A stretch of DNA of 64,000 nucleotides from an uncultured Verrucomicrobia subdivision 3 bacterium. GTDB taxonomy: Bacteria; Verrucomicrobiota; Verrucomicrobiia; Limisphaerales; UBA11358. Both the position numbers and the translations under genes were made by a program. The notes under the pieces are model-generated. The model was given only the letters and a program-made list of their open reading frames with translations, made no database searches and had not been told where the DNA came from. Location: the NCBI GenBank assembly GCA_903858275.1, contig CAIOIC010000018.1, positions 49,143 through 113,142 of the forward strand. The letters run 5' to 3'. Of the stretch, positions 1-7,542 are shown in pieces; the first letter of the stretch is position 1; each line of letters starts with the position of its first letter.

Positions 1-694
1 GGCTTACCATATTCACGACGAAGTTGGTCTGCCCGGCTGAACCGACCGTGTGCAGTATCCACGGATAATTCTGATCCACCAAAACCGGCGTCCACCACAA
101 TTCGTAATTCCCAGGATTCGTGTCGTTGAGGACGGTGATCAAAAGCTGATTGCCGTTGGTCGGGGTGACGGTCAGGAAAGGCACGCCGCTTTGCCGCTCC
201 ATCATTTGAGTGCCGACTGCACGTTCGCTGGTGGCAGGAACGTCGAAGCCCAAAGCGCGGGCCGCCTGACGCAGTTGCGTGTCCAGAACTGAAGTGATCA
301 AGTCTATAACGGCCTGAGCTTGTGCCTCTAGAGCGCTGGCGATCATTTCGCTGGTGACGAGTCTTCCGCCAGGCCGACGGCGTGGCGTCACCTGGCCGCC
401 GGTGCCGTCCATGATATATTGGTTGCCGGTGATGGCGTAGATTGGATAGTTGCTGAGGATCATTGGGCACGGCAACGGAGCGTGACCGCCATCGGGCATG
501 AATAGCCAAAAGGTGCCGCCACGAGGAATGGAGTCACGGGACATCAATGGCAAACCTTGGGCCTCGGCGGTGATCTGAATGATGCTGTCCGGCGCAGGTG
601 GCTGATCGGTATTGATAGTGGCGAACTGAGCGTGAGCGGTGAGACAGCCGATGATCGCAGCGATGAGAGTTAATGTTTTCACCCAAAATTTCAT
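1..694 (-). CDS. Secreted verrucomicrobial protein, N-terminal part (cut by window edge)
   Basis: An open frame runs leftward from the ATG at 694 to the window edge without a stop, giving 231 codons. It is missing from the ORF track because no stop lies inside the window. The start MKFWVKTLTLIAAIIGCLTA is a typical signal peptide, and an AAAGG lies nine bases before the ATG. Near residue 210 the protein reads ELWWTPVL...YPW...GQTNF, a beta-sandwich signature that recurs in large secreted Verrucomicrobiota proteins. The rest is not recognised. It is probably exported; the C-terminal domains that would define its role are outside the window. Confidence 0.75.
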   Translation of the reverse strand, partial: MKFWVKTLTLIAAIIGCLTAHAQFATINTDQPPAPDSIIQITAEAQGLPLMSRDSIPRGGTFWLFMPDGGHAPLPCPMILSNYPIYAITGNQYIMDGTGGQVTPRRRPGGRLVTSEMIASALEAQAQAVIDLITSVLDTQLRQAARALGFDVPATSERAVGTQMMERQSGVPFLTVTPTNGNQLLITVLNDTNPGNYELWWTPVLVDQNYPWILHTVGSAGQTNFVVNMVS

Positions 695-1028
695 TTTTTG
701 GCCTTTCCCGATGGAAGATGGAATATTTCTAGCACGGCAACTTGCTCGCACCAAGCTATTAGCAGCCAAATGGTTAAGTATAACCGGGGCTGCAATTGAT
801 TGTGGTTGCTGCTTATGCGGAACCAGGGAAAAGCACTAAACGGCTCCAAAATCAGGCCAGCAAAGTCTGATTTAAACCAACGTTTTTCCAGCTTTAAACA
901 CAGCAAGCTCATCCATGCCTGCTGCTGGCGCTTGAGAACGTCTGGCGCGTCAATGCACGGCCGGAATATATAACGCATCTGTTACGTTTTGCCTTGCCAG
1001 AACAGTAGCATCGGGCTTAATCAGCGAC
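695..1028. other. Divergent intergenic region, 334 bp
   Basis: This lies between the leftward secreted-protein gene and the rightward protease gene. The 95- and 74-residue frames here have no family features and look like chance. The only structured element seen is the palindrome at 969-986, which matches one upstream of the XRE regulator at 2581-2793. Confidence 0.6.
969..986. promoter_or_regulatory. Putative operator, copy 1 (upstream of protease gene)
   Basis: TATAACGCATCTGTTACG matches 15 of 18 positions of CATAACGCATGTGTTATG at 2816-2833. The half sites TAAC and GTTA are inverted. It lies about 43 bp before the protease start. Binding by the XRE protein encoded at 2581-2793 is inferred from the pairing of the sites. 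Confidence 0.5.
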
Positions 1029-2576
1029 ATGTTTTTTAAACCGCTGGCAGTTTTCTCCATGGCTACCAATCTGATATTTCTTGGATCAGCCTCAATCGCT
1101 TTATCAACAGAAACGGCTAGGGCAGAGCAAAAAACTGATAAAGTTGCCAATTCGGTAGTTGAAATATTTAGCACCGTCAGTCAGCCGTACCCTTTTGAGC
1201 CCTGGCATAAAGCTCCCACTACACAGGAAGCCGGCACTGGAGTGGTCATCGAAGGCAACCGTATCCTCACCTGTGCCCATGTGGTTTTATATGCCAGTCG
1301 AGTGGAGATTCAGGCGGATCAGTCTGGCGACAAGCTTTCTGCCACTGTGGAAGCCATCGCACCGGGCATTGATCTGGCCGTGCTCAAACTGGATGACGAC
1401 TCATTTTTTGCCAAGCATCCACCGCTGGCCCGCGCCAACATTCTACCCGAAATCAAAGATGTGGTCATGGCCTACGGCTATCCGATTGGCGGCAATTCGC
1501 TTTCCATCACCAAGGGCATTGTGTCACGCATCGAATTCACCCAATACAACGCCCCGGTAACGGGCTTGCGAATTCAGGTGGATACGCCCATCAACCCCGG
1601 CAATAGTGGCGGTCCGGCAGTGGCTGGGGATAAAATGATTGGGTTGGCTTTCAGTGGGCTGGGCGGGTCGCAGAATATCAGCTACATCATTCCTTGCGAA
1701 GAAATTGAATTGTTTCTCAATGACATCGCCGACGGCAAATACCATGGGAAACCAGCTCTTTTTGACAATCTACAGACCTTGGAAAACCCGGCTTTGCGGT
1801 CATTTCTTGGACTGGCCAAGGATACTACAGGCATCGTAGTGAACAAACCCTATGCAACCGATTCCACCAATTCACTCAAGCGATGGGATTTGATTACCCA
1901 AATCGGATCGGTACCGGTGGACAATCAGGGCATGATTAAACAGGACAACAATTTGCGGGTGCATTTTACCTACATGGTGCAGAAAATCGCCAAAAACGGG
2001 ACGGTTCCGTTGACGGTGATACGTGCAGGCAAAGAATTGCATCTGAATGTTCCGGTGTCACCAAACTATCCCATGATCATTCGCGACCTGGCTGGGAAGT
2101 ATCCTTCCTACTTTATTTACGGACCCATGGTGTTTTCCCACGCGACAAAACAATATGTTAACGCTTATGGAGGCGGCAACGAAACGCTCAATTATTTGAA
2201 CTGGTTGAATTCAATGGGCAGCCCATTGGCAGCGAGGATGTATGACAAACCGGCTTTTGAAGGTGAAGAGCTGGTAGTCATCACAACGCCATTCTTCCCG
2301 CATAAACTGGCCAAAGGCTACAATTCTGCTCATGGCAATGTAATTAAAAAAGTCAACGGCATCAAAATCAACAACCTGAAGCATTTGGTGGTGGTTTTAC
2401 GTGACATCAAAAGCGACTTTGTTGAATTTGAATACGACTGCCTTGCTGGAGAGACCCCCGTGTTTCTTTGCAAGGAAATGGTGGCCGAGACCGAGAAGAT
2501 GCTTACGGATAATGGAATTCGCACCCAGGGATCGCCCGACATGATGGCTGTCTGGAAGGCCAAGCCCACGCGCTAA
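1029..2576 (+). CDS. Deg/HtrA-like trypsin-fold serine protease with PDZ-like region
   Basis: This 515-residue protein begins with a signal peptide (MFFKPLAVFSMATNLIFLG), so it is exported, probably to the periplasm. The catalytic triad of the family is visible: His in TCAHVV (about residue 82), Asp in GIDLAVLKLD (about 120) and Ser in NPGNSGGP (about 197). About 290 residues follow with a PDZ-like segment (GIVVNKP, RWDLITQIGSVPVDNQG) and a second divergent one (NVIKKVNGIKINNLKHLV). This resembles the Deg9-type layout. Deg proteases degrade or sense misfolded envelope proteins. The gene ends four bases before the convergent XRE gene. The palindrome upstream suggests control by that regulator. 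Confidence 0.85.
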   Translation: MFFKPLAVFSMATNLIFLGSASIALSTETARAEQKTDKVANSVVEIFSTVSQPYPFEPWHKAPTTQEAGTGVVIEGNRILTCAHVVLYASRVEIQADQSGDKLSATVEAIAPGIDLAVLKLDDDSFFAKHPPLARANILPEIKDVVMAYGYPIGGNSLSITKGIVSRIEFTQYNAPVTGLRIQVDTPINPGNSGGPAVAGDKMIGLAFSGLGGSQNISYIIPCEEIELFLNDIADGKYHGKPALFDNLQTLENPALRSFLGLAKDTTGIVVNKPYATDSTNSLKRWDLITQIGSVPVDNQGMIKQDNNLRVHFTYMVQKIAKNGTVPLTVIRAGKELHLNVPVSPNYPMIIRDLAGKYPSYFIYGPMVFSHATKQYVNAYGGGNETLNYLNWLNSMGSPLAARMYDKPAFEGEELVVITTPFFPHKLAKGYNSAHGNVIKKVNGIKINNLKHLVVVLRDIKSDFVEFEYDCLAGETPVFLCKEMVAETEKMLTDNGIRTQGSPDMMAVWKAKPTR

Positions 2577-2580
2577 TAAA

Positions 2581-2793
2581 TCAGCACTCGTCAGGAAAGA
2601 TGTCTGGAAGGCGGACTTTTAGCTTTCGCATTACCGTTTCAAGTTTGTCGATAGTGAGGTGGTGCTCGCCTTTTTCTACCCGGAACAGCGTCATGTGCGA
2701 AATGCCGGTTTTCTTGGCAAATTGAGCATACGACATCTCACCCCGGGTTTTCCGGAGGAATAGCGCCAACTGATGATCCAGACTTTTTCTCAC
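2581..2793 (-). CDS. Small XRE-family transcriptional regulator
   Basis: This 70-residue protein consists of one Cro/CI-type helix-turn-helix domain (SYAQFAKKTGISHMTLFRVE) with no sensing or oligomerisation domain. It starts with GTG at 2793. The palindrome at 2816-2833 lies just upstream, so autoregulation is likely, and the second copy at 969-986 points to control of the protease gene. The gene is convergent with the protease gene. No toxin partner is visible, so I do not call it an antitoxin. Confidence 0.75.
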   Translation of the reverse strand: MRKSLDHQLALFLRKTRGEMSYAQFAKKTGISHMTLFRVEKGEHHLTIDKLETVMRKLKVRLPDIFPDEC

Positions 2794-2815
2794 CCGACAA
2801 ATCTGGCAAATAAAC

Positions 2816-2833
2816 CATAACGCATGTGTTATG
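2816..2833. promoter_or_regulatory. Putative operator, copy 2 (autoregulatory, divergent promoter region)
   Basis: CATAACGCATGTGTTATG is an almost perfect palindrome with one mismatched symmetric pair. It sits 23 bp upstream of the XRE start codon and 8 bp before the -35 box of the rightward promoter at 2841. A repressor bound here could control both directions. Confidence 0.55.
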
Positions 2834-2840
2834 TTTTGTG

Positions 2841-2869
2841 TTGACTCCCGGCAAATCGGGAATTATAAA
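2841..2869 (+). promoter_or_regulatory. Sigma70-type promoter of the 58-residue zinc-ribbon gene
   Basis: TTGACT (2841-2846) and TATAAA (2864-2869) are separated by 17 bp, close to the consensus. The expected start of transcription is about 35-40 bp before the ATG at 2915. Confidence 0.55.
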
Positions 2870-2914
2870 CGTCTACATCCTTCATAAAAAGGGATTCAAC
2901 CATCCAAAAACACC

Positions 2915-3091
2915 ATGAAAAAAACAATAATCATCGGGGTTGCGGTTGTTTTGGGCGCAGTAGCTATCGCCTATGCAGCCTCCACATATAAATACAAGTG
3001 CAACAAGTGCGGATTAATCCAAGAATACTCCAGCCCTCAAGCTAGTTTAAAATGCCCGAATGACGGTCGATACATGCAGTCTGCAAATTAA
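2915..3091 (+). CDS. Small membrane-anchored zinc-ribbon protein (58 aa)
   Basis: This gene is shorter than the ORF-track cutoff. The protein starts MKKTIIIGVAVVLGAVAIAY, one membrane segment or signal anchor. A short zinc-ribbon-like domain follows with a CNKC knuckle and a single later Cys (LKCPND). A well-formed promoter lies upstream. It is the first of three consecutive rightward genes that combine a zinc ribbon with a membrane segment. Function unknown. Confidence 0.6.
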   Translation: MKKTIIIGVAVVLGAVAIAYAASTYKYKCNKCGLIQEYSSPQASLKCPNDGRYMQSAN

Positions 3092-3124
3092 TACGTCGGA
3101 ATATATTTATTTCGTGTTGCAGCA

Positions 3125-4060
3125 ATGTCAAATAGTGACATTAAAATCTCGTGCCCCCATTGTGGTGGTCACATCCTGTTCTCTGACGAATACCAAAACA
3201 AGGTTATAGCTTGTCCGCATTGTTCTGTACCTATTGCCTTAACTTCGTCTGGCATCCAAGATATAAAATCGTCTTCTACCTTGAACCAAAGGCAGTTGAG
3301 CCAGCCAATCTCGACTCCAGTAGCAGATACAAGGACTCAAGCCGCAGACTTTGAAAAAGTGCCATTGTTTTATGGTAATAGGAAATGGGAGCCGGTTGGG
3401 TCCACAATGATATACGCTTTAACGTTTATTATACCACCAGTTGGTTTAATAATAGGATTTCTTGGAATTAAATGTCAGCCAAAGCGTAAACAGGGAACAT
3501 TTTTACTTTGTATATCGCTACTTCTATGTGCTGTTTACAGCTTCGCAATATTAAATGTATTAAATGTTAAAGTTGGTTCCATCACTGGTAATAGAACCGC
3601 TAAAAGCAACTCTCCAGATGGCTCATCACAACTAATCCAATCTGAATTACCCGTGGTCGACGCTTCCGAAATTGTTCGTGTATGGAACGAGATGATTGTG
3701 ATAGATAATTCCTGCAAAAATGATATTCAATCAGGAGTAGATGGCATGGCTGCTGGCAGGTTATATATGCAACGTCTTCAACAGTTAAAAAGTTCTGCTG
3801 CCAAAGTCGACCCTAAACTCGTAGCGCTGATTGGCCGAAAGATTAACGTCATAGGGGGGTTGTTTGGTTTGTACGACGTCGCAGCTAGAATAGAGCGTTC
3901 TGATCCAAACAACCAGAACGTGTCTACTATTCCAGACCGCCTAAATGCGCAAAAAAGTCTAGGAGATATAGCCACTGAATCTAACTCAGTCGATGATGCT
4001 CAGTTAATGTTAAGGACTGAACTACAAGACAAATATCACATTGAGCTCAACAGATACTAG
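3125..4060 (+). CDS. Zinc-ribbon membrane protein of unknown function
   Basis: The 311-residue protein opens with a zinc ribbon (CPHCGG at residues 10-15, CPHC at 30-33), the MJ0042-like type common in Verrucomicrobiota and Planctomycetota. Two membrane segments follow at about residues 98-118 and 127-147, then a 150-residue polar, probably helical C-terminal domain that I do not recognise. It lacks a signal peptide, so the ribbon probably faces the cytoplasm. The DNA is AT-rich compared with the rest of the window, which fits acquired DNA. Confidence 0.7.
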   Translation: MSNSDIKISCPHCGGHILFSDEYQNKVIACPHCSVPIALTSSGIQDIKSSSTLNQRQLSQPISTPVADTRTQAADFEKVPLFYGNRKWEPVGSTMIYALTFIIPPVGLIIGFLGIKCQPKRKQGTFLLCISLLLCAVYSFAILNVLNVKVGSITGNRTAKSNSPDGSSQLIQSELPVVDASEIVRVWNEMIVIDNSCKNDIQSGVDGMAAGRLYMQRLQQLKSSAAKVDPKLVALIGRKINVIGGLFGLYDVAARIERSDPNNQNVSTIPDRLNAQKSLGDIATESNSVDDAQLMLRTELQDKYHIELNRY

Positions 4061-4159
4061 TTTGCATATATTAGCGCCATCTGCGATATGGCGGAAAGAT
4101 AACATCCACATTTATATACACCGTTAGACCGTCCTGGAAGCGTCAGATATAATATAAGT

Positions 4160-5374
4160 ATGTTAACAAAATGCTCTTGCCAGATATGCAGCGGCCATTT
4201 GGAGTTTGAAGTTTCGGATTCGGGTCGAACTATTACTTGTCCACATTGCGGAATGGATACGGTTTTATACATTAAGTACATTCCTAAGCCAATTGTTCGG
4301 GTTGTATTAAAACAGAAAGAGCCGGATAAAACTCGTAAAAACATGATGTTGGCATTAGTTATCTTTGGGCTACTCGCTCTAATATCAGCTAGCGGTCTAT
4401 GGTTTTATAGAGATCGTCAATCAAAACGAGAAACTGCAATACAAGCACAACGTGAAGCGTCCGAAAACAAGGCAAAGCAACAAGCTGAATCTCAGCGTTT
4501 GGCATCCGAGGCGCAACAAAAAGCCGATCGAGAACAGGCCTTGCAACGATCTGATGCAGCAAAGCTTATTCTTGTAAAAGACAAGGTAATAAACAATATA
4601 TATATACCCGCCCATCCTTATGTTAACAGCTTAGGGATGAAGTTCGTGGGCATACCAGATTCAGGCGTATTATTTTCTATCTGGGACACAAGGGTGCAAG
4701 ATTATCAAGTGTATGCTAATGCCAATAGTGGGGTAAATGACACATGGAAATATCCAGAGTTTAAAGGAGCATGGGCTGATCCTGCAACCGGGATTGAAAA
4801 CCCACCTTCACAAAGAGAGGTTTTTAAACAAGGAAGCATTTATCCAGTAATTAACGTAAGTTGGAATGATGCAAATGCATTTTGTCAATGGCTGACGGCA
4901 CGGGAACGGACTGCTGGAAAAATCGGAGATAATCAATGTTATCGGCTTCCGACAGATTGGGAATGGAGCATGGCTGTAGGAATTAAAGAGGCAAAAGAAG
5001 ACTCGCCGGCCAATAGGAGCAAAAGAAATGATGGCGCCTATCCATGGGGAAATCAACAACGGGCACCTCGCGGCGCTGGCAATTATAATCCACATGATGG
5101 GATTGATAACTATGATTACACATCACCAGTAAATGCATTCAGCCCAAACATCTACGGTTTATATGACATGGGAGGCAATGTCTGGCAGTTGTGCAAAGAC
5201 CGTTTTTCTGGCAATAACTACATTGATAAAAAGATTTATGGAAACAGTGTAACACTTCGCGGTTCATGCTGGCTGAATAATTCTGCCACTTCAAGGCTTT
5301 CAGGACGCCTCCTTTTCAAACCCGACGAGCGCGATACAACTGTTGGTTTTCGTGTAGTTCTCTGCGACGAATAA
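4160..5374 (+). CDS. Zinc-ribbon, coiled-coil, FGE/SUMF1-like membrane protein
   Basis: The 404-residue protein has four parts: an N-terminal zinc ribbon (CQIC at 7-10, CPHC at 27-30), one membrane helix at about 58-80, an Ala/Glu/Gln-rich coiled coil at about 83-135, and a formylglycine-generating-enzyme-like (SUMF1) domain from about 150 to the end. The last shows the family landmarks LGMKFV, VSWNDANAFCQWL, YRLPTDWEWS, YPWGN, YDMGGNVWQ and GFRVV. The usual C-terminal RGGSW is RGSCW here. Most bacterial FGE-like domains are not sulfatase activators but ligand-binding or modifying domains, and the role here is open. It shares its ribbon with the gene just upstream. Confidence 0.8.
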   Translation: MLTKCSCQICSGHLEFEVSDSGRTITCPHCGMDTVLYIKYIPKPIVRVVLKQKEPDKTRKNMMLALVIFGLLALISASGLWFYRDRQSKRETAIQAQREASENKAKQQAESQRLASEAQQKADREQALQRSDAAKLILVKDKVINNIYIPAHPYVNSLGMKFVGIPDSGVLFSIWDTRVQDYQVYANANSGVNDTWKYPEFKGAWADPATGIENPPSQREVFKQGSIYPVINVSWNDANAFCQWLTARERTAGKIGDNQCYRLPTDWEWSMAVGIKEAKEDSPANRSKRNDGAYPWGNQQRAPRGAGNYNPHDGIDNYDYTSPVNAFSPNIYGLYDMGGNVWQLCKDRFSGNNYIDKKIYGNSVTLRGSCWLNNSATSRLSGRLLFKPDERDTTVGFRVVLCDE

Positions 5375-5571
5375 ACATCAAGCCTTTTTCGTGTTTATGA
5401 AGATAAATTATTAGATTAAATGACTAAAAGCCAAAATACTGTAAATTAGTTAATTGCAAGCAGCCGATCGCTAAAAACGAATAGATCAGTTTATTTATAG
5501 CAATAATTCAAACTTGCCACTAAAGCTGACCCTTACAATTAGACGTAAAATATATTTAAAAAGCACAAAAG
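5375..5571. other. AT-rich spacer between convergent genes
   Basis: About 197 bp of strongly AT-rich sequence separates the rightward FGE-like gene from the leftward 275-residue gene. No convincing hairpin terminator or small gene is seen. Confidence 0.5.
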
Positions 5572-6399
5572 TCAGCCCGGCAGTGTCCGACCTGAATATC
5601 GCATGTTTTTCCATCCCCGCACCCCAGAGCGTTCGTCGATTCGTAGGTCGTTACGCAGGCACACGTTGAATTGATCACGGATTAGAGGTTCGACCACTGC
5701 TTTGAAATCGCTTCGTTTGATGGGTTCGTGTTGCTGCAGCTTCAAATATTTGCAAAAGGCATCATGCGCATCGGCTAACAACAAGACGTTCCCAGGTTCA
5801 GATGACAGCATTTCCTCCACAAAACGGCGGGCAATACGTTCAGTGAACTCAATGCCACCTCGAATGCGCTGGTGGGGACTGGTCGCACTAAAAAACGAGG
5901 AATCAGCTGCCAAAATCGATTTGGCCCTGTGAACGACGGCTTTGGCGGTCTTGTCGCTTCTAAATTCGATGCACAAATTCACCAAATTGTTCTCAGCCGG
6001 CAGTTCCTGGGCTGCTCGCATCAACAAAGCGCGATATAAATTCTGCAGCTTTTCGGCCGTAGTGGTTTTATATAATTGCAGGTGTGGTTCTCTATAGTAC
6101 CACTGCATTTCGGGCTCGTAGTATATAATTGAGTGCCCCAGCCGCGAATCCCCACCCAGAGCCCCAGCAAAGAAGTCCACGTTGACGCTGATCGGCGTGA
6201 TTGTGTATTGGCCATCAGGTAGTTGGTCCCGAATTTCTACAAACGGGCAGCCATGTTGTTTGGCGGCATCAGGAAACATCTCGGCAAAATAGACGCTGGC
6301 GGTCTTGGCTCGCTGTCGTGGTGCGTGGGGTGCAAAAGCTCCAACACCCGGCAGATTTAGTTCCAAATGCGTACTGAGGGGTCGTGCTGCTGGTTCCAT
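5572..6399 (-). CDS. Hypothetical protein of the replication gene train
   Basis: The 275-residue protein has a strong ribosome-binding site (AAGGAGGAG, about 10 bases before the ATG), which is rare in this window. No enzyme motif is evident. The last 80 residues (DAHDAFCKYLKLQQ, then KRSDFKAVVEPLI) weakly recall the winged-helix DNA-binding tails of phage-type primase-helicases. That comparison is only an impression. It is the last gene of the leftward train that encodes the RepA-like ATPases and the reverse transcriptase, so a role in element biology is likely. Confidence 0.55.
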   Translation of the reverse strand: MEPAARPLSTHLELNLPGVGAFAPHAPRQRAKTASVYFAEMFPDAAKQHGCPFVEIRDQLPDGQYTITPISVNVDFFAGALGGDSRLGHSIIYYEPEMQWYYREPHLQLYKTTTAEKLQNLYRALLMRAAQELPAENNLVNLCIEFRSDKTAKAVVHRAKSILAADSSFFSATSPHQRIRGGIEFTERIARRFVEEMLSSEPGNVLLLADAHDAFCKYLKLQQHEPIKRSDFKAVVEPLIRDQFNVCLRNDLRIDERSGVRGWKNMRYSGRTLPG

Positions 6400-6536
6400 T
6401 TGACAATCTCCTCCTTGCTGGGTTGTTTGATTGGTTCGGCTTCAATCGTGCGCAAAAATGCCAGCCGCCACTCGCTTTCCATGTTTAGCTGGCATGCCCG
6501 ATCAACCTGGTCCTGTCGGCGGGTGTAATCGTTCAT
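6357..6536 (-). CDS. Small overlapping ORF (59 aa) ahead of the 275-aa gene
   Basis: An ATG at 6536 opens a 59-codon frame (MNDYTRRQDQ...) ending at TAA 6357, inside the start of the next gene (43-base overlap). It carries the AAGGAGG that serves the downstream start, the usual arrangement for translational coupling. The product is charged, without Cys or membrane segment, and is not recognised. Confidence 0.4.
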   Translation of the reverse strand: MNDYTRRQDQVDRACQLNMESEWRLAFLRTIEAEPIKQPSKEEIVKWNQQHDPSVRIWN

Positions 6537-6682
6537 AGAATTGTATAGTAAAAGTGGTCCTTTATCTTATATACCAACTTCTGTCACTTCCTCTATACAT
6601 TTGCTATTAGAGCCAATGACTACGGGCTTATTATGCGGCGAGGTTATTATACAATTGCGCCACCACTTGATTTCATTAGGGT

Positions 6683-6895
6683 TTAGTGATGTGACCATAT
6701 TTCTTCTGACTGCTCTTCCGGGCAATTTAATGTCTGAATCGTTTGAGGGACCATATCATCATCGTCCATATTGTTAGGGTAAATGCTTACATTGCTGCCA
6801 GGTTCTCCATTTGATGATAACTGTGTATAGTTGGCTTCGTTCTGCTGATAAATCATTATTGCTGTATAATTGTTGAAAGCTACTAACTGGTGCAT
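6683..6895 (-). CDS. Small acidic protein, unknown
   Basis: A 70-residue leftward ORF begins 13 bases after the end of the 137-residue gene. It is rich in Asn, Asp and Gln, with an acidic stretch (NNMDDDDM). No known domain. It is kept because of orientation and tight spacing, but it could be a chance frame. Confidence 0.35.
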   Translation of the reverse strand: MHQLVAFNNYTAIMIYQQNEANYTQLSSNGEPGSNVSIYPNNMDDDDMVPQTIQTLNCPEEQSEEIWSHH

Positions 6896-6908
6896 TTGGG
6901 TGCTGAGG

Positions 6909-7322
6909 CTAGATTGGGTGTTGCTGAAGCGCCAGGGCCGGTTCCTGACGTCGATCGGGTTGGGGTGCCTGTTGATGCCCTTGAGGCTGCTGATTGCCTG
7001 TAGCCTCTTTGGTGCATTGCTGGGTGACTTTCATATTGGTAGCCGTACTGTTTATACATTTGACGTTTCTGGTCATGAGTGAACGTAGGTAGTCATCCAA
7101 CGAATCGTCTTGATCCGAACGTTCCACATAGTCACCATTTCTTATCATTTCCGCGATTGCTGCTCTTTGCATTCTTTCCAGCTCTTTCAGAGATGGTTCA
7201 CGCTTGAATGTGGGTCTGGCTGACTTGGATCTGGCTAGGGGTCTGCCGCAACAATGACATTTGGATCGGGTGCCTTTAGTCTGATTGCTGCTGTAGTCTT
7301 GTATATTGGGATTGGGTTTCAT
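6909..7322 (-). CDS. Small Cys-knuckle, Gln-rich protein, unknown
   Basis: The 137-residue protein has a CHCCGRPLARSK knuckle near the N-terminus, a charged helical middle (LKELERMQRAAIAEMI, then DDSLDDYLRSL) and a Gln/Pro-rich tail. The arrangement suggests a nucleic-acid-associated or adaptor protein, but no family is recognised. It follows the second RepA-like gene after a strong terminator, so it probably has its own promoter in the 7323-7490 interval. Confidence 0.45.
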   Translation of the reverse strand: MKPNPNIQDYSSNQTKGTRSKCHCCGRPLARSKSARPTFKREPSLKELERMQRAAIAEMIRNGDYVERSDQDDSLDDYLRSLMTRNVKCINSTATNMKVTQQCTKEATGNQQPQGHQQAPQPDRRQEPALALQQHPI

Positions 7323-7491
7323 AAAGCTGGGTTGATTATTATTTGGCCTGTTGCTGATGCTCTGGGGCCTCTTTCTGGCGTTAATTATAGTGGACTGTCT
7401 GTTGTTGTTTCTGAGGCTGTTGATCGCCTAAATCGACTATGGTGCGTTGTCGTGTGTGTTTCATATAGATAGAGGACGGTGTGTATGTGTT

Positions 7492-7527
7492 AAAAAGTGC
7501 CAGCCAGTCGTTTGGGCTGACTGGCAC
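7492..7527 (-). terminator. Rho-independent terminator after the second repA-like gene
   Basis: On the minus strand a 13-bp stem (GTGCCAGTCAGCC with its complement, one mismatch and one wobble, five-base loop) is followed directly by TTTTT. It lies 16 bases after the stop of the 398-residue gene. Confidence 0.8.
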
Positions 7528-7542
7528 TATCATCAATCTGTT

